Positions 1 through 6,458 of a stretch of 17,229 nt of DNA are shown here, one piece after another (position 1 is the first letter of the stretch; every line of letters begins with the position of its first letter). This DNA is from JANNRW01 sp031401815. GTDB taxonomy: Bacteria; Desulfobacterota; Desulfuromonadia; Geobacterales; DSM-12255. The notes below the pieces were generated by a model. It was not told the DNA's origin and did no database searches. It saw nothing but the letters and a program-made list of their open reading frames with translations. Position numbers and translations under genes: made by a program. The stretch is taken from the NCBI GenBank assembly GCA_031401815.1, contig JANNRW010000425.1, forward strand, positions 1 to 17,229. Direction: 5' to 3'.

Positions 1-752
1 GAGAGGAACGCGCCGAGCGGGACGTCCGCCTCCATGCGCAGCTTCACCGCGTCGCGCAGCAGGACGTCCAGCCGCTCGAGGAGTTCGGGCTCGTCAGACG
101 GGGTCAGGTCGAGGCCGCGGACCGAGTAATACGGCCGCGGCTCCTCGCCGACCTGGAGCAGGTGGCCGGGGGACAGTTTGCGGACCGCCCGGTACGCGCT
201 CCAGGGGGCGGGCACGTACCCGAGACGCAGATACAGCGCGAGCGCCGCGCGGTCCGGGGCCGCGTCGAACCCGGGATGCGCCCGCAGCGCCTTGAGCTCG
301 GAGCCGAAGAGGAACACGCCGCCGCAGGTCCCGTAATACAGGGGTTTTTCGCCGAAGCGGTCCCGGGCAAGCCAGAGCCGGCGCTCCTTCCGGTCCCACG
401 CCGCGAACGCGAACATGCCGTTGAGGCGGGGGAGGGTCTTCTCGACGCCGTCGTCGTCGAGCATCCCGAGCAGCACCTCCGTGTCGGAGCGCCCCCGGTA
501 GGTGCGGCCGCCGCGCAGGGCGGCGTGGTTGTAGATCTCGCCGTTGAAGCTGAGGACCCAGCGCTCCGAGACCATGGGCTGCCGGCCGGCGGGGGAGAGA
601 TCGAGGATGGACAGCCGCCGCTGGCCGAGCGCGGCCCCCTCGCCGATCCAGGTCCCGCGGTCATCGGGCCCGCGGTGGGTGAGGGCGTCCGTCATGCGGC
701 CAAGGATTCCAAGATCCGGCGCCGGACCGAGGAACCCGGCGATGCCGCACAT
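1..752 (-). CDS. asnB: Asparagine synthase (glutamine-hydrolysing) family amidotransferase, 3' end beyond window
   Basis: The reading frame opens at the ATG at 752-750 and runs off the left edge after about 250 codons. The protein starts MCGIAGF, so Cys2 is the N-terminal nucleophile of a class II glutamine amidotransferase. Further family marks are RGPDDRG (residues 27-33), LGQRRLSILDLSPAGRQP (42-59), FNGEIYN (69-75) and RDRFGEKPLYY. The last residues visible, VPLGAFLS, are the lead-in to the SGGxDS pyrophosphate loop of the synthetase domain, which lies outside. The family transfers glutamine amide nitrogen to aspartate or to sugar or other carboxyl acceptors. Relatives sit in exopolysaccharide and PEP-CTERM/exosortase loci, and the divergent Wzz-like neighbour fits that setting. 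The high G+C content differs sharply from the genes right of 1023, so this gene probably belongs to another genome. The family is certain; the exact substrate is not. Confidence 0.9.
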   Translation of the reverse strand, partial: MCGIAGFLGPAPDLGILGRMTDALTHRGPDDRGTWIGEGAALGQRRLSILDLSPAGRQPMVSERWVLSFNGEIYNHAALRGGRTYRGRSDTEVLLGMLDDDGVEKTLPRLNGMFAFAAWDRKERRLWLARDRFGEKPLYYGTCGGVFLFGSELKALRAHPGFDAAPDRAALALYLRLGYVPAPWSAYRAVRKLSPGHLLQVGEEPRPYYSVRGLDLTPSDEPELLERLDVLLRDAVKLRMEADVPLGAFL

Positions 753-782
753 GAGGAGAGGATAGGGGAAAGGGAATAAAGA

Positions 783-1025
783 ATGAAGAATGAAGAATCC
801 GGACGGCCCGCGCCGCCACCCCCGCTGGATTCTTCATTCCCCATTTGTTATCCTTCTCCGGTGGATTCAGCGGCCCCCCAAGCGCACGACGGCGCCAGCC
901 TCGCCCAGATTCTCATCATCCTCCGCCGCCGCTGGCGCCTCCTCTCCCTCGTCTGGATGGCCACCCTCATCGCCGGCGGGGTCTTCACGTTCACCACCCA
1001 GCGCCTCTACCGGCCCCAGGCCTAG
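783..1025 (+). CDS. Wzz-type polysaccharide chain-length determinant, N-terminal fragment
   Basis: An open frame of 80 codons from ATG 783 ends at a TAG created at the composition break (1023-1025). A more likely start is the in-frame GTG at 861, because the first 26 codons cross an inverted repeat and are proline-rich with no family resemblance. No clear Shine-Dalgarno sequence precedes either start. The informative part is SLAQILIILRRRWRLL followed by the hydrophobic stretch LSLVWMATLIAGGVFTF and TTQRLYRPQA. This is the usual opening of Wzz/GumC/tyrosine-autokinase proteins, in which a short cytoplasmic basic segment leads into the first membrane helix and then the periplasmic domain. Full-length members have several hundred residues, so nearly all of the protein is missing. 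The family controls polymer length in polysaccharide export. The divergent asparagine synthase gene supports a polysaccharide locus. Confidence 0.6.
   Translation: MKNEESGRPAPPPPLDSSFPICYPSPVDSAAPQAHDGASLAQILIILRRRWRLLSLVWMATLIAGGVFTFTTQRLYRPQA
788..839. repeat. Inverted repeat, 13-bp perfect arms
   Basis: GAATGAAGAATCC at 788-800 is the exact reverse complement of GGATTCTTCATTC at 827-839, with a 26-base G+C-rich loop. The left arm is preceded by an extra partial GAATGAA unit (781-787), giving a short tandem GAATGAA pattern. It lies between two divergent genes. It may be a hairpin in the 5' leader of the Wzz-like gene or a dispersed intergenic repeat of the source genome. Its presence argues against the ATG at 783 being the true Wzz start. 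Confidence 0.6.
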
Positions 1026-1028
1026 TAC
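1018..1028. other. Junction between two unlike DNA segments
   Basis: At about 1022/1023 a G+C-rich segment meets a moderate-G+C segment. Two unrelated genes on opposite strands, the Wzz-like gene coming from the left and a response regulator coming from the right, both lose family resemblance at this same point. I see no insertion sequence, attachment site or target duplication here. A chimeric contig join is the simplest reading. Confidence 0.8.
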
Positions 1029-1568
1029 AGGGTGCTGAGTAGGGGCTATGATTTCAACCAGTTTGAAGATTGATTTCATTCTGCTGTTTACAGTTACAAT
1101 GGAAGCAAATATTTCCGGTCTTGAGAGCGGTTCGCCGAGGAGATAATCACGGAGCTGCCTGTTCTGGGAGCACAGCTCACTGAAGCTGATCGCCCTTGTT
1201 ACAGTGGCAAAGAGTCGGCCAACATCAAGAGGTTTGGTCAGATAGTCAAAAGCTCCGAGTTTGATGCAGCTGACAACAGAGTTTATATCACTGACAGCAG
1301 TGATCATTATTACAGGTATGGCCGGATAGCGCTGAACAAGTATCGTGAGCAGCTCGGTACCGCAAATTCCCGGCATGACCATGTCAAGAAGTACAACTCC
1401 TATATTTCCACGGGCAAGAAGTTCCAGTGCCGACATGCCGGAGCTTGCGCTCTCGACACCGGCCATGCCGTTACTGATAAGCATCCGCCTCAGCTCGTGC
1501 TGGAAATCCTCGTCATCATCGACAACAAGGACTCTCTTGCCGGAACTCTTCTCCACTGAAGAGTTCAT
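1023..1568 (-). CDS. Sigma-54-dependent response regulator, N-terminal fragment
   Basis: The gene starts at ATG 1568-1566, overlapping the previous gene's stop as ATGA, with AGGCAGGTG upstream. Residues 11-125 form a receiver domain: acidic DDDED (17-21), phospho-acceptor Asp62 in VVLLDMVMPG, Thr90 in MITA and Lys112 in LTKPLD. After a linker, residues 160-182 (VNSRMKSIFKLVEIIAPTQH) are the first helices of a sigma-54 AAA+ domain, of the kind normally followed by a Walker A loop. Homology ends there at the junction. The open frame continues to 867, but that part is antisense of the Wzz-like gene. ATPase and DNA-binding domains are therefore missing. As last gene of the Mla-like operon it would be expected to activate sigma-54 promoters in response to an unidentified kinase. 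Confidence 0.85.
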
Positions 1569-2482
1569 TTCTGCACCTGCCTGAGTTTGCGTATCAGCTC
1601 TTCTGTCTTGAAAGCCGCATCTTTCTGACCGATTTGCTCCTGGAGCAGATGCAGCTTTTCAAGATCAACTACTGCCTGCTTGTGGTCTCCATGTGAAACA
1701 GAAACTTCAACTGCACGATCAAGGTAAGCAGCAGCAGTCACTCTATCACCCATTAATTCGTAACATTGCGAAAGGGCACGCAGATCAGCTGATATCTTGC
1801 GGGGGAGAGCCAGCTCCTTGTCAATTGCAAGGGCCTCAGAAAACCGGTCTATCGCCCCCTTCTGGCGTTTCTCCAGAAGTTCAAGCTCACCGATCAGGCG
1901 GAGAGCATTGGCTTCCTCTTGCCTGTCGCTCTGCTTTCTGCTCTTTTTCAACCCCTCTTCAGCAAGCTCTCCTGCCCGTGCGCGCTGACCTTTACCCAGA
2001 TAGATCCGGGCAGAGAGATTCAGCATACGATGCTGCTCGGTGTCCGGAGAAGCAGCCAGAGCCTTTTCACTCCAGAGCAGTGCCTCTTCAACTCCCCCTT
2101 TCAGGAGAGAGAGCTTTGCCTTTTCGAACCAGACCTCCGGGGCAAGCTCCGGAGTATTGACTGCAAGGAGAACGGCTCGATCTGTGACAGCTTCCGCGCT
2201 CTCAAGCTCTCCGGCAGTACGGAAAAGCCGCGAACTGTTTATCAGGGCTGTCACCATGCCCGGATAGTTTTCAATAGAGCTGTAGAGACGGTAAGCTTCT
2301 GCAAATTCTGCCCCGGCTCTTTTCAGGTTACTGGTCTCCTCGGCACGCAGCCCTTTCTGATTGTGCCTGGCTGCCTGCTGGAGAGGCAGAGCTTCTCTTT
2401 TGGGGGTTGTCACGCAGCCGGCAAAAAGAGATGCTGCCAAAAGAGCCGAGCAGACCCTGACGAGGTTTCGTGGCTCACTCAT
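1565..2482 (-). CDS. TPR-repeat lipoprotein of the Mla-like operon
   Basis: This predicted 305-residue protein has a lipoprotein signal peptide: basic start, hydrophobic CSALLAASLFAG, then Cys23 in the lipobox LFAGC. The rest is almost entirely helical, with TPR-like pairs such as AGAEFAEAYRLYSSIENY, AIDRFSEALAIDKELALP and AAAYLDRAVEVSVSHGDH, ending in a charged coiled segment. I chose ATG 2482 because GGGGGA lies seven bases upstream and the signal peptide then has a normal length; an ATG at 2512 would overlap mlaD by 38 bases. It overlaps the MCE gene by 8 bases and the response regulator by ATGA, so translation is probably coupled. TPR proteins are scaffolds. By position I infer a periplasmic or outer-membrane partner for the MCE protein. 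The exact role is unknown. Confidence 0.8.
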   Translation of the reverse strand: MSEPRNLVRVCSALLAASLFAGCVTTPKREALPLQQAARHNQKGLRAEETSNLKRAGAEFAEAYRLYSSIENYPGMVTALINSSRLFRTAGELESAEAVTDRAVLLAVNTPELAPEVWFEKAKLSLLKGGVEEALLWSEKALAASPDTEQHRMLNLSARIYLGKGQRARAGELAEEGLKKSRKQSDRQEEANALRLIGELELLEKRQKGAIDRFSEALAIDKELALPRKISADLRALSQCYELMGDRVTAAAYLDRAVEVSVSHGDHKQAVVDLEKLHLLQEQIGQKDAAFKTEELIRKLRQVQK

Positions 2483-3446
2483 GACTGTCCCCCTTGACAA
2501 GTGACCGCTCATCAGGTTTCTCCATAACAGAGCTAAGCGGCCAGACCCACTTCATCCCTTCGATCACGGCCTCGCTTTCATCAATCACCCCTTTTGTCTT
2601 GTCAAGAAGTTGCGGGATCTGCGGGAGTGCCTCCGAGGAGGTACTCTTTAACTCCCCTGAAAAAGACTCCAGATGAGCCAGAGTCTTCTCGACCTTGCCC
2701 AGGAGGAGCGGAAGTTTCCGGTCAATCTGTCCAAGGGAGTTGTCAACCTTCTCCAGGAGCGGTTGAGCCTGATCAATGCGAGCTTCGCTTTTTACAAGCA
2801 GAATATCGAACTTCTTGAACGCCCCTTCAAGCATCTGCCTGGAACCTGTCAGAAGAGAGTCAGTTCTCTCCCGGCTTTTTTCAAGATTTCCTGTAAAGGT
2901 GTTAAGATTTCTCATGGTCTGCTTGATGTCACCATCACTTGCATTTACATAGGCAATTATGTCGCGGATATCCATAAGCACGGGCTTTACCTTGTCAGCA
3001 ATCTCTTCCGCAAGTTCGTCAAGAGCCTTGGTTTTGTCCAGCGAGATAAGGCCGTTCTCCGGAATCAGCTCACTGGATACGCCGCTGCTGATTTCAATTA
3101 TATAGTCGCCGATAAGCCCCTCTTTTATCAGTCTGGCAACAGAATCCTTCCGTATCCACTTGCTGTATCTCCTGTCAATCTGCAAAACAACATCAACTGC
3201 TGCGGAGTCATTAAGGGTAATCGATTTAACCCTGCCAATCCTGAAGCCTGAGAGCTTTATCGGCATCCCCTGAGAAAAGCCGATACCCTTTGGAGCAGTC
3301 AGACGCACCCCGTAAGTAGCCCTGAAAAGATCTTTCTCGATACCTATAACCAGTATTGCCCCCATAACCCCCAGAAGAGCTGCGCAGACAAAAACTCCGA
3401 CCTTCCTCTCCAGATGCCTGAAACGGTTATCATTGCCTGTAATCAT
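2475..3446 (-). CDS. MlaD-like MCE-domain substrate-binding protein
   Basis: The 323-residue protein has a short cytoplasmic start, one membrane helix (about residues 16-36) and an MCE domain (about 43-120). The MCE domain includes the typical GIGFSQGMPIKLSGFRIGRV, RYSKWIRKDSVARL and GLIGDYIIEIS. From about residue 145 to 310 it is helical and coiled-coil-like, as in longer MCE proteins that form needles or tunnels rather than the short E. coli MlaD. MCE proteins form hexameric rings that carry phospholipids between inner and outer membranes with an MlaE-type permease. Start and stop overlap the neighbours (ATGA with the ATPase-like gene; 8 bases with the TPR lipoprotein), so it is one operon. 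Family assignment is firm; the lipid and the direction of transport cannot be read from sequence. Confidence 0.9.
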   Translation of the reverse strand: MITGNDNRFRHLERKVGVFVCAALLGVMGAILVIGIEKDLFRATYGVRLTAPKGIGFSQGMPIKLSGFRIGRVKSITLNDSAAVDVVLQIDRRYSKWIRKDSVARLIKEGLIGDYIIEISSGVSSELIPENGLISLDKTKALDELAEEIADKVKPVLMDIRDIIAYVNASDGDIKQTMRNLNTFTGNLEKSRERTDSLLTGSRQMLEGAFKKFDILLVKSEARIDQAQPLLEKVDNSLGQIDRKLPLLLGKVEKTLAHLESFSGELKSTSSEALPQIPQLLDKTKGVIDESEAVIEGMKWVWPLSSVMEKPDERSLVKGDSHE

Positions 3447-4090
3447 AACTGGAGAGAACCCCCTGTACTGTAGATGAAATCAAGTGCAAGCCCTTTCAAT
3501 GAATCCGGATAAGAGGTTATGAAGAGAAGAGTCCTCTCAAATCCCTGATTATGATACTGCCACAAAAGACGGCAGAGTAACGCCTGCTCTTCGCGTGTCA
3601 GGCCATCTAGTGTCGACTGGCAGATTATCAGATCAGGCTCTATCAGAAAAGCCCTGGCCAGGGCTACAACCCTGCGTTCAAAGAGAGAAAGCCTGCTCGG
3701 CAAAAGTTCAACTGAACCACTGTAGCCAACCTGCTTCAGAGCCTCGTCAGCGCGATTTTTGAGCTCATCCCTCTTCAACCCGCTGAAATATGCAAACTGC
3801 AGGGTAAGATTATCCCAGACATTAAGATTTGAGATAAGACCGCCATCCCTATAAATGACACCAATCCTTTTTCTGAACTCAGGGAGTTGAGGCTCCCTGA
3901 CAGTTCCCGGATCAACATCGCATACTGTCAACTGTCCGCTGACAGGAAGATTGAATCCGAGAAGCAGAGCAACAATAACATCATTTTCCAGCTCTCTTGA
4001 TGTATGAATCGCTGCTGAAAGCCCTGCCGGCAGGGTCATACTCAGGGGCAAACAGAGCCCTGAAGCAGCTAGTTCCGTCATCCTTATCAC
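3443..4090 (-). CDS. Degenerate MlaF-like ABC ATPase subunit (predicted pseudo-ATPase)
   Basis: This 215-residue protein starts at GTG 4090, with AGAGGGG seven bases upstream and 15 bases after the permease gene. An ABC outline is clear: RKRIGVIYRDGGLISNLNVW matches the Q-loop region, ALARAFLIEPDLII the segment after the signature, and TLLFITSYPDSLKGLALD the H-loop region. Each catalytic motif is changed. The Walker A site (about 29-37) reads HTSRELEND, with no glycine loop and no Lys. The Q-loop Gln is Arg81. The LSGG signature is LSLFE (134-138). The Walker B Asp-Glu pair is Cys157-Gln158. The H-loop His is Ser193. The frame is intact and coupled by ATGA to the MCE gene, so I infer a retained non-hydrolysing subunit rather than decay. 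No second ATPase gene is in the window. Confidence 0.8.
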   Translation of the reverse strand: MIRMTELAASGLCLPLSMTLPAGLSAAIHTSRELENDVIVALLLGFNLPVSGQLTVCDVDPGTVREPQLPEFRKRIGVIYRDGGLISNLNVWDNLTLQFAYFSGLKRDELKNRADEALKQVGYSGSVELLPSRLSLFERRVVALARAFLIEPDLIICQSTLDGLTREEQALLCRLLWQYHNQGFERTLLFITSYPDSLKGLALDFIYSTGGSLQL

Positions 4091-4105
4091 GTCAAAACCC
4101 CTCTG

Positions 4106-4882
4106 TCATAACAGATAAATCAGGGAGACCAGCACATTGGACAAAAAGACAAGGATCAGACTCAGCATTACAGCTCTTGTCCCTGCCTGTGGTATGTGGG
4201 TTATACTGTCGCCGACATTGAGACCTGCCCGGCAGCCTACAGCCGCAATAACAAGGCCGAAAATCAGGCTCTTTGCGCAGGAGATGAATAGCTCCTGCAG
4301 GGAAAGTGCAGAAATTATCCCCTGCTTGATTGTTGCAACAGGGATCTGCCAGCCAAGAGATGCGACAAGGATACCACTGGATACTGCGACGATATTAAAA
4401 TAAATATTCAGTATGAACAGCGCTACACCGACACCGAGGATTCTGGGCATGAGCAGGTACTGCTCACCCGGAATTCCAAGAGTTTCCAGATACTGAATCT
4501 CCCCCTTGTACTTCATCTGTCCCAGCTCTATAGCTATTGCAGAACCGCTTCTGGCAATTATTACGAGCGCAGTAATAAGCGGCCCGAGTTCACGTATTAC
4601 AACCCATACGAAAATTTTTCCGATCAGTGAACCTCTGCCCGCATCGGCTACATTTGATATTTGCGAAATTATGGCCACACCGACAGCAAGCGATATCACA
4701 AAAATCACCTGTAGAGCCTCATTGCCGGTGAAAAATATCTGCCTCAGAAATACCTGAAAAATCGGCCTCCTCCCCTTCCTGAAAAGGGAGAACCCGTTTG
4801 TAACTGCGCCAAGGAGAAGCGCAGCAAGCTCGGCAGAGGCAATATATACTGATAAGGTTTTACGGCCAATTGCAGTTATCAT
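4106..4882 (-). CDS. MlaE-like ABC transporter permease
   Basis: This 258-residue integral membrane protein has about five to six hydrophobic segments. It carries the MlaE family core: NEALQVIFVISLAVGVAII, then VIRELGPLITALVIIARSGS and AIAIELGQMKYKGEIQYLET, followed by LGIPGEQYLLMPRILG. The permease recruits an ATPase on its cytoplasmic side and an MCE hexamer on its periplasmic side for phospholipid movement. I chose ATG 4882 (GAGAGAG upstream, no overlap). An in-frame ATG at 4927 would overlap the end of pilR by 20 bases and has no ribosome site. It begins 25 bases after the pilR stop, so it may be transcribed from upstream of pilR. The permease looks fully normal, in contrast to the degenerate ATPase encoded next. 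Confidence 0.88.
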   Translation of the reverse strand: MITAIGRKTLSVYIASAELAALLLGAVTNGFSLFRKGRRPIFQVFLRQIFFTGNEALQVIFVISLAVGVAIISQISNVADAGRGSLIGKIFVWVVIRELGPLITALVIIARSGSAIAIELGQMKYKGEIQYLETLGIPGEQYLLMPRILGVGVALFILNIYFNIVAVSSGILVASLGWQIPVATIKQGIISALSLQELFISCAKSLIFGLVIAAVGCRAGLNVGDSITHIPQAGTRAVMLSLILVFLSNVLVSLIYLL

Positions 4883-4907
4883 ATGACAGGCGGCTCTCTC
4901 TTGATTT

Positions 4908-6281
4908 TCACTCCTGATCCAATCCATGCTTTGTCAGTTTGTAACGAAAAGAGCGGAAAGTCATCCCCAAAAGTTCTGCTGCGTTTTTCTTGACCCCTTT
5001 ACTCTTTTCCAGTGCCTGGATCAAAAACTTCATCTCTATCTGATCCAGGTGCTTTTCCAGATCCATGCCACCCGGCGGAATTTCAAGCAGCTCGCTTTTT
5101 TCATCGGTTTTCTGATAATGGACTACATGAACCGGAAGCGTTTCAACTGTAATTTCCTTTGCACCCAAAGCCAGAGACCTTTCGATAACATTCTCCAGCT
5201 CACGGACATTCCCCGGGAAAGGATACTTCCGGAGGATTTTCAGCGCCTCGGAAGAGAGAATACCATGCCCTGTCACCATGCCGCCATGTTTACGGTAGAA
5301 TGATTCCGAAAGGAGCTGAATATCCTCAGTACGTTCCCGCAAAGGGGGGAGAGAGATCTGAACAACATTCAGCCTGTAAAAAAGATCCTCTCGGAAACTC
5401 CCTTCAGCAACCTGAGACTCCAGATCCCTGTTTGTTGCAGTGATTATTCTGACATCTATCCTGCGTGTCTCTGAAGCACCTACCCGCCTGACTTCACGCT
5501 CCTGCAAGACGCGCAGTAGCTTGGACTGCAGCAGTAGGGGGATATCTCCGATTTCATCAAGAAAAAGGGTGCCACTGTTTGCCTGTTCGAAAAGTCCAGG
5601 GCGATCAACAACTGCACCAGTAAACGATCCTTTGACATGGCCAAAAAACTCGCTCTCCATCAGGGTTTCCGGAATAGCGCTACAGTTGACCGCAATAAAA
5701 GGCTTGTCTCGCCTGTCACTGTTTTGATGGATGGCACGAGCCACCAGCTCCTTGCCGGTGCCGCTTTCCCCTGAAACAAGTACAGTTGCACTGCTTGCAG
5801 CAACCTTTTCAATCAGGGAAAAGATCTCCTGCATTATATTACTCTTGCCGATGAGCCCGGAAAATCTGTTACGACCCTCAACCTGCTGCTTCAGTTGTAA
5901 GTTTTCCCTGATAAGGTGCTGCTTTTCAATGGCATTTTTGACCAGTATCTTTAATTCGTCAACCTTGAAAGGCTTGGTTATGTAGTCATAGGCTCCAAAC
6001 TTCATCGCTTCGACAGCCCGCTCAGCAGATGAAAATGCAGTTATCATAAGAACCGCCGTATCCGGAAACTTGAGCTTTATCCTCTCAAGGAGCCCTATGC
6101 CATCCAGACCCGGCATATTTACATCTGAGAGAACGAGGTCAAAAATCTGAGTGTCCAGAAGTGACAGAGCCACTTCGGCGTTTTCAGCCGCAATCGGCTG
6201 ATGCCCTTCCCGCTCAAGAAGGATCGTCAGGAACTCGCGCATGCTCAATTCATCATCGACTATCAGGATTTTTGCACTCAT
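4908..6281 (-). CDS. pilR: Sigma-54-dependent response regulator PilR
   Basis: This complete NtrC-family regulator has 457 residues. The receiver domain has phospho-acceptor Asp53 (LSDVNMPG), ITA at 80-82 and Lys103 (ITKPF). The AAA+ domain has Walker A GESGTGKE (171-178), the sigma-54 contact loop GSFTGA (218-223), Walker B TLFLDEIGD (238-246) and the arginine-bearing ATATNRDLE-type region further on. A Fis-type helix-turn-helix closes the protein (about 410-455, NAAELLGMTFRSFRYKL). GSFTGA instead of GAFTGA is a known variant and should work. The start has GAGAGG four bases upstream. Position after pilS and the pil motor genes supports PilR, which in Geobacter and Pseudomonas activates pilA transcription. 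pilA itself is not next door here; an Mla-like operon follows after 25 bases. Confidence 0.93.
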   Translation of the reverse strand: MSAKILIVDDELSMREFLTILLEREGHQPIAAENAEVALSLLDTQIFDLVLSDVNMPGLDGIGLLERIKLKFPDTAVLMITAFSSAERAVEAMKFGAYDYITKPFKVDELKILVKNAIEKQHLIRENLQLKQQVEGRNRFSGLIGKSNIMQEIFSLIEKVAASSATVLVSGESGTGKELVARAIHQNSDRRDKPFIAVNCSAIPETLMESEFFGHVKGSFTGAVVDRPGLFEQANSGTLFLDEIGDIPLLLQSKLLRVLQEREVRRVGASETRRIDVRIITATNRDLESQVAEGSFREDLFYRLNVVQISLPPLRERTEDIQLLSESFYRKHGGMVTGHGILSSEALKILRKYPFPGNVRELENVIERSLALGAKEITVETLPVHVVHYQKTDEKSELLEIPPGGMDLEKHLDQIEMKFLIQALEKSKGVKKNAAELLGMTFRSFRYKLTKHGLDQE

Positions 6282-6350
6282 TCTGCCTCTCTTTAATAAA
6301 ACAGCTTAACTATTTTTGATTCGTTCGCAAAAACTGAAATCACTGACTTG

Positions 6351-6438
6351 GTTCATGCTTCGACAAGCTCAGCATGAACGGATTTACAAGCACTTACAGT
6401 CTCGAAGTCCGTTCGCCCTGAGCTTGTCGAAGGGTGAT
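6351..6438. repeat. Palindromic dispersed repeat pair between pilS and pilR
   Basis: CTTCGACAAGCTCAG at 6358-6372 is the exact reverse complement of CTGAGCTTGTCGAAG at 6418-6432. The left unit is itself a hairpin: GTTCATGCT at 6351-6359 pairs with AGCATGAAC at 6371-6379 around an 11-base loop. The right unit can form a similar, weaker hairpin (CGCCCT with AGGGTG). This core is a repeat I know from many bacterial genomes as REP-like intergenic DNA. It recurs at 8225-8296. It fills most of the 177-base gap 6282-6458, in which I see no gene. It could affect mRNA stability or read-through from pilS to pilR. Confidence 0.8.
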
Positions 6439-6458
6439 AAGGACTTTTTGCGAATGCA

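Noticed and set aside
104..664. A 186-codon minus-strand frame and a 205-codon plus-strand frame (162-779) in the left segment
   Set aside because: Long shadow frames are expected in G+C-rich DNA; the asparagine synthase frame explains the region and these have low-complexity Ser/Arg/Pro-rich products.
1919..3251. Two 192-codon plus-strand frames (1919-2497 and 2673-3251)
   Set aside because: They are antisense to the TPR lipoprotein and MCE genes, whose signal peptide, membrane helix and domain motifs are clear.
4883..4927. Upstream ATG (4927) for the MlaE-like permease
   Set aside because: It overlaps pilR, has no ribosome-binding site and adds 15 polar residues before the usual family start; kept only as an alternative.
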